This document shows, one piece after another, positions 9,344 to 17,179 of a stretch of 64,000 bases of DNA. The DNA is from Thalassobium sp. (GTDB lineage: Bacteria; Pseudomonadota; Gammaproteobacteria; Pseudomonadales; Oceanobacteraceae), in contig NVUW01000002.1 of NCBI GenBank assembly GCA_002733205.1, forward strand, positions 62,001 through 126,000, written 5' to 3'. Every line of letters starts with the position of its first letter. Position 1 is the stretch's first letter. The position numbers and the translations under genes were made by a program. The notes under the pieces are model-generated. The model was not told where the DNA came from. It was given only the letters and a program-made list of their open reading frames with translations, and made no database searches.

Positions 9344-10219
9344 ATGTCAGCCACCGCCGTGACCAGCTCCGATCGCTTGTCCTTCGCCCTGTTTCTGGCT
9401 CTGCTGATTCATGCCGTTATTATTCTCGGCATCAGCTTTACCGCCAGCGACCGCGATAACCTGTCCAAAACGCTGGAAGTCACACTGGCGACCTACAAAA
9501 GCGACAAAGCGCCGGAACAGGCCGATTTTATTGCTCAGGAAAATCAGGAAGGCAGCGGCACCTTAGATGAAGCCCGCATGCTGACCACCGATGTCGAAGC
9601 CACCTTCCACGCCAACGAAATCAACGAAACCTCGCCGCAGGAACAACAAGCCAGTGCTCCGCGTCAGGTACAGGGCAACCGCCAGCTGGTCACCACCAGC
9701 GGCAGCAGTCGTAATAAAGTGACCAGTGAGCAAGAACGCCGCGCCATGCAGGTTGACCTGCCCGACGGCCCGGAAAAAACCTTACTGGAACGCAGTCTGG
9801 AAATGGCCAGCCTGGAGGCCAAACTTGACTCCCTGCGCCAGACCTACGCCAAACAACCGCGCGTACAGCGCCTTACCGCCGCTTCCACCATGAAAGCCAC
9901 CGACGCTTATTATGTGAACAGCTGGCGGCGCAAGATTGAACAGATGGGCGCCCTGAATTATCCCCGCGAAGCGGAAAGCTGCTTCGATAACTGCCGCCTG
10001 CGCCTGCTGGTTGCCATCAACCCGGACGGCACCATCAATGAGCTGCGCATCCTCGAATCTTCCGGTAAAAAAGTGCTGGATGATGCGGCGCTGCGCATCG
10101 TACGACTGTCTGCCCCTTTCGCTCCGTTTACCGAAGAAATGCGCAAACAGACCGACATTCTGGAAATCATCCGCACCTGGCAGTTCAAGGGCAATCGCTA
10201 CATTTCGGACGCCAACTGA
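9344..10219 (+). CDS. tonB3: TonB-family protein TonB3
   Basis: A 291-residue energy-transducer-like protein. One N-terminal membrane anchor (LFLALLIHAVIILGISFTA, about residues 15–36) is followed by a long polar periplasmic spacer and a C-terminal TonB fold starting near YYVNSWRRKIEQMGALNYP and ending in ILEIIRTWQFKG. There is no Pro-Glu/Pro-Lys repeat as in classical TonB, and no exbB/exbD nearby. Position between gshB and yqgE matches P. aeruginosa PA0406 (tonB3), which is needed for twitching motility and pilus assembly rather than iron uptake. That role here is by synteny. The stop overlaps the next start as TGATG. Confidence 0.85.
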   Translation: MSATAVTSSDRLSFALFLALLIHAVIILGISFTASDRDNLSKTLEVTLATYKSDKAPEQADFIAQENQEGSGTLDEARMLTTDVEATFHANEINETSPQEQQASAPRQVQGNRQLVTTSGSSRNKVTSEQERRAMQVDLPDGPEKTLLERSLEMASLEAKLDSLRQTYAKQPRVQRLTAASTMKATDAYYVNSWRRKIEQMGALNYPREAESCFDNCRLRLLVAINPDGTINELRILESSGKKVLDDAALRIVRLSAPFAPFTEEMRKQTDILEIIRTWQFKGNRYISDAN

Positions 10220-10776
10220 TGCAACAGCTTAACAGCCTGAAAAACCACCTGTTGATTGCCATGCCGCAACTGGAAGACTCCTGGTTTGCCGGTACGGTCA
10301 CCTATCTGTGTGAACACAACGCCGACGGCGCCATGGGTATCGTGCTGAATAAACCGCTGCCGGTTACCTTTCACGAAATCTGCGAGCAGCTGGAAATCAA
10401 CCGTCTGGCCGGTATTGATCCGGGCATTTACGCCGGTGGCCCGGTCAGTCAGGAACACGGTTTTATTCTGCACCGCCAGCAGGGCAACTGGGGGGCGACG
10501 CTGAACGTCACCGAACAGGCGCATCTGACCTCTTCAAAAGATATCCTCAAAGCCATTGCCGCCGGTACCGGCCCGCAGGATTACCGCCTGACGCTGGGTT
10601 ACGCCGGTTGGGATGCGCAGCAACTGGACGAAGAAATACTGGCCAACTCCTGGCTCACCATCGAAGCCACTGAGCACCTGCTGTTTGAAGTACCCCACGA
10701 CGAACTGTACCAGGCCGCGCTCAGCCAGCTGGGCGTCAGTGCCGAATTTCTGAGTTCCGATGCGGGGCATGCCTGA
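10219..10776 (+). CDS. algH: YqgE/AlgH family protein
   Basis: A 185-residue protein of the YqgE/AlgH family (DUF179). Signature segments are LLIAMPQLEDSWFAGTVTYLCEH, GAMGIVLNKPL, YAGGPVSQEHGFILH and LGYAGWDAQQLDEEI. The biochemical role of the family is not settled; AlgH was described as an alginate regulator in Pseudomonas. It is translationally coupled on both sides, with TGATG overlaps with tonB3 upstream and ruvX downstream, so the three genes form one transcript. Confidence 0.93.
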   Translation: MQQLNSLKNHLLIAMPQLEDSWFAGTVTYLCEHNADGAMGIVLNKPLPVTFHEICEQLEINRLAGIDPGIYAGGPVSQEHGFILHRQQGNWGATLNVTEQAHLTSSKDILKAIAAGTGPQDYRLTLGYAGWDAQQLDEEILANSWLTIEATEHLLFEVPHDELYQAALSQLGVSAEFLSSDAGHA

Positions 10777-11240
10777 TGAGCAGTCCGGCACCGTCTGTAC
10801 GGGTTAAAACCCTGCTGGCTTTTGATTTTGGCACCCAGCGTATCGGCATCGCCACCGGCCAGCGCATTACCGCCACCGCCCGCCCACTGAATCCCATTAA
10901 AGCGCGCGATGGCGTGCCCGACTGGGACGTGCTGCAGCGTATTATTGATGAGTGGCAGCCCGATGCTTTTGTCGTTGGCCTGCCACTGAATATGGATGGC
11001 ACAGCCAGTGATATGAGCCGCCGCGCAAAGAAGTTTGCCGGGCGTCTCGAAGGCCGTTTTCACCGCCCGTCGTTTACCCATGACGAGCGCCTGAGCAGTT
11101 ACGAAGCCAAAGGCATGGTCATCGCACAGGGCGGCAGCCGCGATTTTGGCAATAACTCTGTGGATGGTATTGCCGCACAATTAATTCTGGAAAGCTGGAT
11201 GGCGGCCTGGCCGTTAAACGCAGCGCCGGCGCACGAATAA
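10776..11240 (+). CDS. ruvX: Putative pre-16S rRNA nuclease YqgF/RuvX
   Basis: A 154-residue RNase-H-fold protein. LLAFDFGTQRIGIATGQ carries the first catalytic Asp, VVGLPLNMDGTASDMS the central strand, and THDERLSSYEA and NNSVDGIAAQLIL the later acidic positions. E. coli YqgF is involved in 16S rRNA 5'-end processing. It partners algH throughout proteobacteria. It overlaps algH by TGATG and is followed after 12 bases by pyrR. Confidence 0.94.
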   Translation: MSSPAPSVRVKTLLAFDFGTQRIGIATGQRITATARPLNPIKARDGVPDWDVLQRIIDEWQPDAFVVGLPLNMDGTASDMSRRAKKFAGRLEGRFHRPSFTHDERLSSYEAKGMVIAQGGSRDFGNNSVDGIAAQLILESWMAAWPLNAAPAHE

Positions 11241-11252
11241 TAAAGGACACCT

Positions 11253-11747
11253 ATGCATCTGCCCGATATCGAACAAACCTGCACTGAGCTGGGCCAGCGT
11301 CTGGCGGCTTATCTGCAACAGAACAATATTGAACAACCGCTGCTGGTCGGTATCCGTACCGGCGGCGTATGGATTGCCGAACGCCTGCAGCAACAATTGC
11401 AGACCGAAGACGGCGTCAGCACCCTCGACATCAGCTTCTACCGCGACGACTTTACCCGTCATGGTCTGCACCCGCAGGTAAAAGGCTCCGAGCTGCCGGA
11501 CAGCATCGAAGACCGCCATATTATTCTGATCGACGACGTCGTGATGAGCGGCCGCACCATCCGCGCCGCCATGAACGAGCTGTTCGATTACGGCCGCCCG
11601 GCCAGCATCAGCCTGGTCTGTTTACTGGATATCGGCCGCCGCGAACTCCCCATCCAGCCAGACCTGTGCGGTGTCACGCTGGCGCTGGAAGAAGGACAGC
11701 TGGTGAAATTAAGTGGCCCGACACCACTGCAGCTGAGCCTTGCCTGA
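11253..11747 (+). CDS. pyrR: Bifunctional pyr regulator / uracil phosphoribosyltransferase PyrR
   Basis: A 164-residue type I phosphoribosyltransferase of the PyrR family. The PRPP loop is HIILIDDVVMSGRTIRAAM; LVGIRTGGVWIAERL and LDISFYRDDF are the other family blocks. In Bacillus PyrR attenuates the pyr operon by binding mRNA. In gammaproteobacteria with this gene order its role as regulator is less clear. An AAAGGA ribosome-binding site precedes the ATG. It lies directly ahead of pyrB. Confidence 0.94.
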   Translation: MHLPDIEQTCTELGQRLAAYLQQNNIEQPLLVGIRTGGVWIAERLQQQLQTEDGVSTLDISFYRDDFTRHGLHPQVKGSELPDSIEDRHIILIDDVVMSGRTIRAAMNELFDYGRPASISLVCLLDIGRRELPIQPDLCGVTLALEEGQLVKLSGPTPLQLSLA

Positions 11748-11801
11748 GGCTCCAGCCGGAAACACCAAGCCTGAAACACCAGCCAGATTTAATGAAACTT
11801 T

Positions 11802-12860
11802 GTGAGTAGCAACGCCATGACCACAGACCCAAGCCAGGTGCAGCTGACCGCCGACGGGCGTCTGAAGCACTTCCTCACCACCGAGGGCCTGAGCCGTGAA
11901 CTCCTGACCGAGATTCTCGACACCGCCGATTCTTTTATCAGCACTCAGGAGCGGGACGTGAAAAAAGTCCCGCTGCTGCGCGGTAAGACCGTGGTCAACC
12001 TGTTCTTCGAGAACAGCACCCGTACCCGTTCCACCTTCGAGCTGGCAGCCAAGCGTCTGTCGGCCGATATTCTTAACCTCGATATCGCTAAATCCGCGAC
12101 CGCCAAGGGCGAAACCCTGATGGATACGCTGTGGAACCTCGAGGCCATGTATTCCGATATGTTCGTCGTGCGCCATGCCGACTCTGGTGCCGCCCATTTT
12201 ATTGCCGAACACGTCACGCCCAACGTTGCCATCATCAACGCCGGCGACGGCCGCCACGCACATCCGACCCAGGCGATGCTGGACATGCTCACCATCCGCC
12301 GCCATCAGGGTTCTATCGAAGGTAAAATCGTCGCCATCGTCGGCGATATCCTGCATTCCCGTGTGGCCCGTTCACAGATTCATGCGCTGCGTACACTGGG
12401 TGCGGCGGAAGTTCGTGTAATCGGCCCCGGCACCCTGCTGCCGCGTGATATCGAAGCGCTGGGCTGTAAGGCTTACTACCGCATGGAAGACGGCCTGAAA
12501 GACTGCGATGTGATCATCATGCTGCGCCTCCAGAAAGAACGTATGCAAAACGCCCTGCTGCCGAGCGAAGGTGAATTCTTCAAGCTCTACGGCCTGACCG
12601 AAGAGAAACTGACCTACGCCAAACCCGATGCCATCGTGATGCATCCGGGGCCGATTAACCGCGGCGTCGAGATTGAATCCAACGTCGCCGACGGCCCGCA
12701 ATCGGTGATCCTCAATCAGGTCAGCTACGGTATCGCCGTGCGTATGGCCGTCATGGCCATGGCCATGAGTGGTCAGCAGCAGGAGCGTAACGAACTCGCT
12801 GAACAAAACAGCGAACAGAGCGATGTGCATAACAACGAACCTGGTCAGGAGGAGGCATAA
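11802..12860 (+). CDS. pyrB: Aspartate carbamoyltransferase catalytic chain
   Basis: A 352-residue ATCase, second step of de novo pyrimidine synthesis. [19 protein letters not shown] holds the carbamoyl-phosphate loop, [12 protein letters not shown] the catalytic region, and [12 protein letters not shown] the aspartate-binding loop. It is longer than the E. coli chain, with an N-terminal extension and a polar tail, as in the Pseudomonas enzyme that forms a dodecamer with PyrC'. The start is either GTG at 11802 or ATG at 11817; neither has a clear ribosome-binding site. No pyrI is present, which agrees with a PyrB–PyrC' complex. Confidence 0.95.
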   Translation: MSSNAMTTDPSQVQLTADGRLKHFLTTEGLSRELLTEILDTADSFISTQERDVKKVPLLRGKTVVNLFFENSTRTRSTFELAAKRLSADILNLDIAKSATAKGETLMDTLWNLEAMYSDMFVVRHADSGAAHFIAEHVTPNVAIINAGDGRHAHPTQAMLDMLTIRRHQGSIEGKIVAIVGDILHSRVARSQIHALRTLGAAEVRVIGPGTLLPRDIEALGCKAYYRMEDGLKDCDVIIMLRLQKERMQNALLPSEGEFFKLYGLTEEKLTYAKPDAIVMHPGPINRGVEIESNVADGPQSVILNQVSYGIAVRMAVMAMAMSGQQQERNELAEQNSEQSDVHNNEPGQEEA

Positions 12861-12862
12861 GC

Positions 12863-14131
12863 ATGAGATACCTGCATATTGAAAACGCCCGCCTGATCGA
12901 CCCGTCACAGAATCTCGATCAGGTTACCGATGTTTACGTCGCCGAAGGACGTATCCACGCCATTGGCCACAAGCCTGCGACCGGCGGTATCGAACACAGC
13001 ATCGACGCCAGCGGCCTGTTACTGGTGCCCGGTCTGATCGATCTGGGTGCTCATCTGGCCGAACCGGGTTTTACCCATAAAGGCTCCATCGCCAGCGAAA
13101 CCCGCGCCGCCTGCGCCAGTGGTTTTACCCATGTCTGCGCCTTACCGGACACCAAACCGGTGGCCGACAGCCCGGCGGTGATTCAGTTAATTCAGGAAAA
13201 AGCCGCTAAAGCCGGCTTTGCCAAAGTACTGCCGCTGGGCGCACTGACTCAGGGACTTGCCGGCGAACAACTGGCCTCCATGTTCAGTCTGAGCGAAGCC
13301 GGTTGTGTGGCGCTAAGCAACGCCCGTGCGCCGTTCAAAGACAGCTATGTACTGCGCCGGGTAATGGAATACGCCGCGACTTACGATATTCCGGTGTTCC
13401 TTAACCCCGACGACGCCGCGCTGTCGGATGGCGGCTGCATGCACGAAGGCCCGACCGCTACCCGTCTGGGCCTGACCGGTATTCCGCAAACCGCCGAAAC
13501 CATCGCCCTGGCGCAAATGTTGTTGCTGGTTGAGCAGACCGGCGTGCGCGCGCATATCAGCCAGATCAGCTGTGCACGCAGTGTGCGTATGCTGGCACAG
13601 GCACGTGAGCAGGGTATCCGCGTCAGTGCCGACACCCCGCTGGCCAACCTGATTTATACCGACGAAGCCGTTACCGGCTACAACAGCCAGTTCAATGTGC
13701 AGCCACCGCTGCGCAGTGAAAGCGACCGTCAGGCCCTGCTCGCCGCCGTTAACGCCGGCGAACTGGCCATCAGCTCCAACCACCGTCCGCACGAAGTGGC
13801 CGCCAAGAAAGCACCTTTTGCCGATGCCGAACCGGGCATGAGCATTTTCGATGGTTTCCTGCCACTGGCCCTGCGACTGGTAGAGCGTGGCGAGCTGGAA
13901 TTATCGGCTCTGATCCGCGCCACCAGCACACTGCCTGCGGCCGTGCTTGGACAGAATCAGTCGCTAAGCGAAAGTAACTGGTTTAATGCGGCATTGATTG
14001 ACCCGGCCGCAGAACAGAGCTTCCGCCGTTCGACGCTGCTGTCCAAAGGGCGCAACAGCCCGGTAGCCGGCAAGACCTTAAAAGGCGCGGTTAACGCCGT
14101 GTTTATTGATGGTCGTAAAGTGTTTGGCTGA
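12863..14131 (+). CDS. pyrC': Dihydroorotase-like protein PyrC' (probably non-catalytic)
   Basis: A 422-residue amidohydrolase-fold protein, two bases after pyrB. Compared with active dihydroorotases the metal sites are broken. The usual D-x-H-x-H-L-R-E-P-G is DLGAHLAEPG at residues 60–69, so the first His is Gly and the Arg is Ala. The usual 'HCED' segment is NPDD. The final metal Asp of 'TDHAPH' is replaced in SSNHRPH. The fold otherwise looks intact over its full length. In Pseudomonas the equivalent inactive dihydroorotase is a structural partner required for ATCase assembly; I infer the same here. A separate active pyrC would be expected elsewhere. Confidence 0.9.
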   Translation: MRYLHIENARLIDPSQNLDQVTDVYVAEGRIHAIGHKPATGGIEHSIDASGLLLVPGLIDLGAHLAEPGFTHKGSIASETRAACASGFTHVCALPDTKPVADSPAVIQLIQEKAAKAGFAKVLPLGALTQGLAGEQLASMFSLSEAGCVALSNARAPFKDSYVLRRVMEYAATYDIPVFLNPDDAALSDGGCMHEGPTATRLGLTGIPQTAETIALAQMLLLVEQTGVRAHISQISCARSVRMLAQAREQGIRVSADTPLANLIYTDEAVTGYNSQFNVQPPLRSESDRQALLAAVNAGELAISSNHRPHEVAAKKAPFADAEPGMSIFDGFLPLALRLVERGELELSALIRATSTLPAAVLGQNQSLSESNWFNAALIDPAAEQSFRRSTLLSKGRNSPVAGKTLKGAVNAVFIDGRKVFG

Positions 14132-14159
14132 TCGTTAACAAACCAAAACGCTGAATAAT

Positions 14160-14190
14160 AAAAAAGCCGCAGAATCTGCGGCTTTTTTAT
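14160..14190. terminator. Intrinsic terminator after pyrC'
   Basis: The sequence is an A-run, then GCCGCAGA-AT-CTGCGGC and a T6 run. The stem is followed by Ts on the plus strand and the A-run serves the other direction, so it can act both ways. Confidence 0.9.
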
Positions 14191-14194
14191 GTCT

Positions 14195-14370
14195 GGAAAA
14201 TCATTGCTCGCTCCCAAGCTCTGCGTGGGAGCCGGGTATGAGTGGGAACGGCTTTCAGCCGTGATCAAGAAGCAAGAGACTACCACGCCGAGCGTGGGAG
14301 CCAGAGTGAGTAGGAGCCAGAGTGAGTAAGAGCCAGAGTGAGTCGGAACGGCTTTCAGCCGTGATCAAGG
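14195..14370. repeat. Cluster of intergenic repeats between convergent genes
   Basis: Between the convergent ends of pyrC' and the PLP-enzyme gene lie several repeat units. A 25-base unit, GGAACGGCTTTCAGCCGTGA then TCAAG, occurs at 14245–14269 and again at 14345–14369, exactly 100 bases apart. It contains the hairpin CGGCT-TTC-AGCCG. A 16-base tandem unit containing GAGCCAGAGTGAGT is present three times at 14298, 14314 and 14330. Imperfect inverted repeats CTCCCAAGCTCTGCGTGGGAG (about 14211–14231) and CACGCCGAGCGTGGGAG are also seen. It resembles a REP/BIME-like mosaic. Confidence 0.75.
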
Positions 14371-14378
14371 TGCACTCA

Positions 14379-15419
14379 TTAAACCGCTTCCGCTTCGCTA
14401 TAAATCCCCTGCACCGAATTCAGTGTATGCCAGTACAACACCGGGCCATTGGCCGTTGCCAGCTCATCGCGTAAGGCCGCCAGGGCTTTAGCGGTGTAAG
14501 TGCATTCAGACTGCACGGTTAAACCATCGGCCCAGCGCTGCTTACTGAACCATTGCTCAGCCTGATTACCGGCCACTGAGGCAACGCCATAACCTGCGCC
14601 ATAATACTGGTCGAGCAGTACCGGTTGCGAAATATTGAATGGCGGAATACCGCCCTGTAAACGCAGCAAATAATTGTGTGTCTTCTGCATTAATTGTTTC
14701 ACCGTCGCCACGGTGCAGGCAGGAAAAGGGCCAAGATGCGCAGGTGCCACGCGCACACCAATAACCCGCGACGGCAGACCGGCAAGCGCCACGCCCAACG
14801 TCAGGCCGGCTAAGGTCGCACTGGAGCCCACCGGGCAAATAATGGTTTCCGGCAGCGGGCATTCGCCCCGCTCAATCTGCTCACGTAATTCAAACGCAGC
14901 ATCAATAAAGGCAATAACGCCCTGCAGCGACGAGCCTCCGGCAAATAAATATTCGGTCTGTTTGCGGCGTAATAGCCGGTCACGGATCTGCAGAGTATAA
15001 AAACGCAGCACGGTATTCAGCAGACTGCCGCAATAACGCAGCGTCGCACCATAACGCTGCATCACCTGCAGGTTTTTCCTGACCGATTCACTCTCCGGCT
15101 GATCGAACAGCAGTATTTCGCAATCAATGCCCAGCGCTTTACTGTGCACCGCACAGGCCACGCCGTGATTGGTACCGGTGCCGCCAAAAGTCAGCAGGCG
15201 GGTTTTTCCTCCTGCCTGCATTTTGCCGAAAATAAACGCCAGCTTGCGGCTTTTATTACCACCATAAACCGCATTGGTTAAATCATCGTGTTTAAGCCAG
15301 AGTTGCGGCGTATCGAGGCTATGGGTAACAGATGTCGGAATCTGCTGTCCGGGAATATCCGCCAGCGGAATGCGCTTCTGCAGCGCAGGATAAGCATTGA
15401 ATAAAGGAGATAAAGACAC
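14379..15419 (-). CDS. PLP-dependent D-cysteine desulfhydrase / ACC deaminase family protein
   Basis: A 346-residue fold-type II PLP enzyme. The PLP lysine is in YGGNKSRKLAF, and TFGGTGTNHGVACAVHSKALG and CPVGSSATLAGLTLG are the phosphate and substrate loops. The family includes D-cysteine desulfhydrase and 1-aminocyclopropane-1-carboxylate deaminase; true ACC deaminase cannot be told from the sequence by eye. It lies on the same strand and 113 bases downstream of the amine-dehydrogenase cytochromes, with a strong inverted repeat in between, so it probably has its own promoter or an attenuated readthrough. Confidence 0.85.
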   Translation of the reverse strand: MSLSPLFNAYPALQKRIPLADIPGQQIPTSVTHSLDTPQLWLKHDDLTNAVYGGNKSRKLAFIFGKMQAGGKTRLLTFGGTGTNHGVACAVHSKALGIDCEILLFDQPESESVRKNLQVMQRYGATLRYCGSLLNTVLRFYTLQIRDRLLRRKQTEYLFAGGSSLQGVIAFIDAAFELREQIERGECPLPETIICPVGSSATLAGLTLGVALAGLPSRVIGVRVAPAHLGPFPACTVATVKQLMQKTHNYLLRLQGGIPPFNISQPVLLDQYYGAGYGVASVAGNQAEQWFSKQRWADGLTVQSECTYTAKALAALRDELATANGPVLYWHTLNSVQGIYSEAEAV

Positions 15420-15440
15420 CAGCAGACTCCGGCCAAAACT

Positions 15441-15484
15441 GCATTGTAAGACGATGGTGCAATCTTCCGCAGGTCTTACAATGC
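15441..15484. promoter_or_regulatory. Perfect 12-base inverted repeat upstream of the PLP-enzyme gene
   Basis: GCATTGTAAGAC (15441–15452) and GTCTTACAATGC (15473–15484) are exact reverse complements separated by 20 bases. The near arm ends 22 bases before the ATG at 15419. Half-site centres are 32 bases apart, about three helical turns, which suits a dimeric or tetrameric repressor. It could also fold as an RNA hairpin. No T-run follows. Confidence 0.5.
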
Positions 15485-15532
15485 CAATGGTGCTGCCGAT
15501 CAGAAATTAAGGCCTAAAATTAAGTTCAAAAA

Positions 15533-16072
15533 TTAAGGCCAGGGATAATCCGCGACCGGCAGTCCCATTGCCTGTAGTTCCGCCACCACAATACGGCGGT
15601 ATTTCACCACATCGCCGACGTCCGTTTGTCTCAGCCTGGCCACTTCTTCCGCGCTGAACGGCTGGAAATTTGCCCGCAGGGAAGTTCCGCCCCAGCGCTG
15701 CATGATGTAGTTCATCACCTCGGCAATTTCATTATCACTCAGACTGGCGCCCACCACGCCGGGGACATGCATCAGATATTCACGGCCGCGTTCGGTTTCG
15801 GCAAACGAGGCAACGTAATTATTAAAATCGGGAATACCGCCCACCGGAGAACCTGCGCCATCCGGCCGATGGCAACCCAGACAACGCAGCACATAGTTGG
15901 CCTGCGGGCTGAGTTCACCCTGCGGTGCCGGAGCTGGCTTTACCTGAGCAACATCATCGGCGGCCTGCGCATAAACGCAGGATCCGGCTGACAGTGCCAG
16001 CAGCAGACTGCTGCGCAATAACCAGCCCGCTGCCATTTTTTTGCGCATTTTCCCGTCTTGTTTATTGTGCAT
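15533..16072 (-). CDS. Monohaem cytochrome c (second of the amine-dehydrogenase cluster)
   Basis: About 179 residues with an N-terminal signal sequence (LLRSSLLLALSAGSCVYAQA) and one haem site, CLGCH, at residues 64–68. A likely axial Met lies in YLMHVPG near residue 101. It is expected in the periplasm as an electron carrier. ATG at 16072 overlaps the stop of the preceding cytochrome; ATG at 16048 has the better-spaced ACGGGAA ribosome-binding site and is an equally good start. Same strand and tight packing place it in the aau operon. A small direct repeat (ATTAAGGCC, twice, 26 bases apart) sits at its 3' end. Confidence 0.82.
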   Translation of the reverse strand: MHNKQDGKMRKKMAAGWLLRSSLLLALSAGSCVYAQAADDVAQVKPAPAPQGELSPQANYVLRCLGCHRPDGAGSPVGGIPDFNNYVASFAETERGREYLMHVPGVVGASLSDNEIAEVMNYIMQRWGGTSLRANFQPFSAEEVARLRQTDVGDVVKYRRIVVAELQAMGLPVADYPWP

Positions 16073-16535
16073 TTTTCCGTACTCCGCGCAGCTGGCTGTG
16101 AGACTGAGGCGTGCTGCGGGCGTACTCCAGCACCTCATCAGCCAGCACTGCATTCAGACCGTTAAGATCGCCCAGCACATAGGCCGCCAGTGCTTTCATT
16201 TGCGCGGCCGTTAAATCCGCCTGCGTCGGCATCACCAGGCCGTAATAACCGATGCCATCCACTTCAATCGTGCCGGACAAACCGTTGTTTAATACGCCCC
16301 AGAAATACGCCGGAGCCTGTTCGGCCAGTGCCGGCCACAGCATGCTGTTCACCAGTGGCGGTGCCAGCCCCGGCGTACCAATACCGCCGGGCTGGTGACA
16401 GGCCGCACAACGCTGATTAAACAGCGCCTCGCCATTGTTCTCGGCTGCCCCGGCAGCAGACACCGGAGCCGCCAGCGCGGCTCCCAGTGCTGCCAGCGAG
16501 AGCAGAGATAAGGTGAATTTTTTCAGAACCATCAT
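16062..16535 (-). CDS. Monohaem cytochrome c (first of the amine-dehydrogenase cluster)
   Basis: About 157 residues: a signal peptide (LSLLSLAALGAALAAPVSAAG), a haem-binding CAACH at residues 43–47 and a probable axial Met in YYGLVMPTQADLT near 102. It starts 13 bases after aauA with a GGGAG ribosome-binding site ahead of tandem ATGs at 16535 and 16532. In the Alcaligenes faecalis aau cluster a small periplasmic monohaem cytochrome follows aauA, so this is its positional counterpart and a candidate electron acceptor from the dehydrogenase, directly or through a blue copper protein. Confidence 0.85.
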   Translation of the reverse strand: MMVLKKFTLSLLSLAALGAALAAPVSAAGAAENNGEALFNQRCAACHQPGGIGTPGLAPPLVNSMLWPALAEQAPAYFWGVLNNGLSGTIEVDGIGYYGLVMPTQADLTAAQMKALAAYVLGDLNGLNAVLADEVLEYARSTPQSHSQLRGVRKNAQ

Positions 16536-16548
16536 CTCAGCTCCCGCT

Positions 16549-17103
16549 TCAGGCGTCTGCCATACCAACCAGCACAGCAACGGTGCAGTGATAACCCTGC
16601 GACGCATTGGCCATACACCAGTTAATGTCGTTATGCAGACCCATGCGGTAACCCGGACGCTCCCGTTCGCTGGTAAAGCAGAAGGTGCCGTTGCACTCCA
16701 CTTTGCCGCAGCAGTCGTTGTACGACACCAGATAGTCTTTATCGTCATTCGGGTTACGGCAGGTGCCGACCCAGGAGACTTTGGACGCTTCGGAACCCGG
16801 CGGACAGGTGGTTAATGTGCCGCCACAGTCGTTGCACAGGTTGCCGTCGAGCGCGCAGTAGCGCCAGTATTCACAAGCCGTCGGATCATTCGGATCGGCC
16901 GGGGCTTCGTCTTCCGCTTCTCCTGCCCAGGCTTTGCCGGCATTACGGTCGAAGGGCAGAACCGGCAGCATGGCGCTGCCCAGCATCAGCATCCCGGCGC
17001 GGCTTAAAAAACTGCGGCGACTGCTGCGCTGTGCGACTTTGCGGGTTAAATGTTCGGTGCCTTTATCCAGGCCGGTTAATACGCTGTCGAAAAATCGTTT
17101 CAT
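16549..17103 (-). CDS. aauA: TTQ amine dehydrogenase light (beta) chain, aromatic-amine type
   Basis: A 184-residue precursor with a twin-arginine signal (RRSFLSRAG at 29–37, likely cut near AWA-G at 60). Both tryptophans that form tryptophan tryptophylquinone are present, W111 (SWVGTC) and W162 (NWCMAN), with the family's 51-residue spacing. All 12 Cys for six disulfides are visible, as are D86 (ALDGNLC) and D130 (YNDCCG), which match the active-site Asp pair. ERERPGY and LHNDINWCMAN resemble aromatic amine dehydrogenase more than methylamine dehydrogenase. The enzyme oxidises primary amines to aldehyde and ammonia in the periplasm. The substrate assignment is an inference. Confidence 0.92.
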   Translation of the reverse strand: MKRFFDSVLTGLDKGTEHLTRKVAQRSSRRSFLSRAGMLMLGSAMLPVLPFDRNAGKAWAGEAEDEAPADPNDPTACEYWRYCALDGNLCNDCGGTLTTCPPGSEASKVSWVGTCRNPNDDKDYLVSYNDCCGKVECNGTFCFTSERERPGYRMGLHNDINWCMANASQGYHCTVAVLVGMADA

Positions 17104-17179
17104 AGTGATATCTCTTGTTGCCTAAAAATCATTGCCTACTGAGTGATGCTCAGGAGTTGTTTGCTCAGGAGTGGCTTGT

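Noticed and set aside
11709..12356. 215-codon open frame opposite pyrB
   Set aside because: Antisense shadow of pyrB with no motif of its own.
14298..14343. Three 16-base tandem units that might be read as a tiny CRISPR array
   Set aside because: There are no spacers between the copies, and units are shorter than CRISPR repeats; it is a tandem repeat.
14379..15419. Naming the PLP enzyme as ACC deaminase (acdS)
   Set aside because: The residues that separate ACC deaminase from D-cysteine desulfhydrase could not be placed with confidence, so only the family is given.
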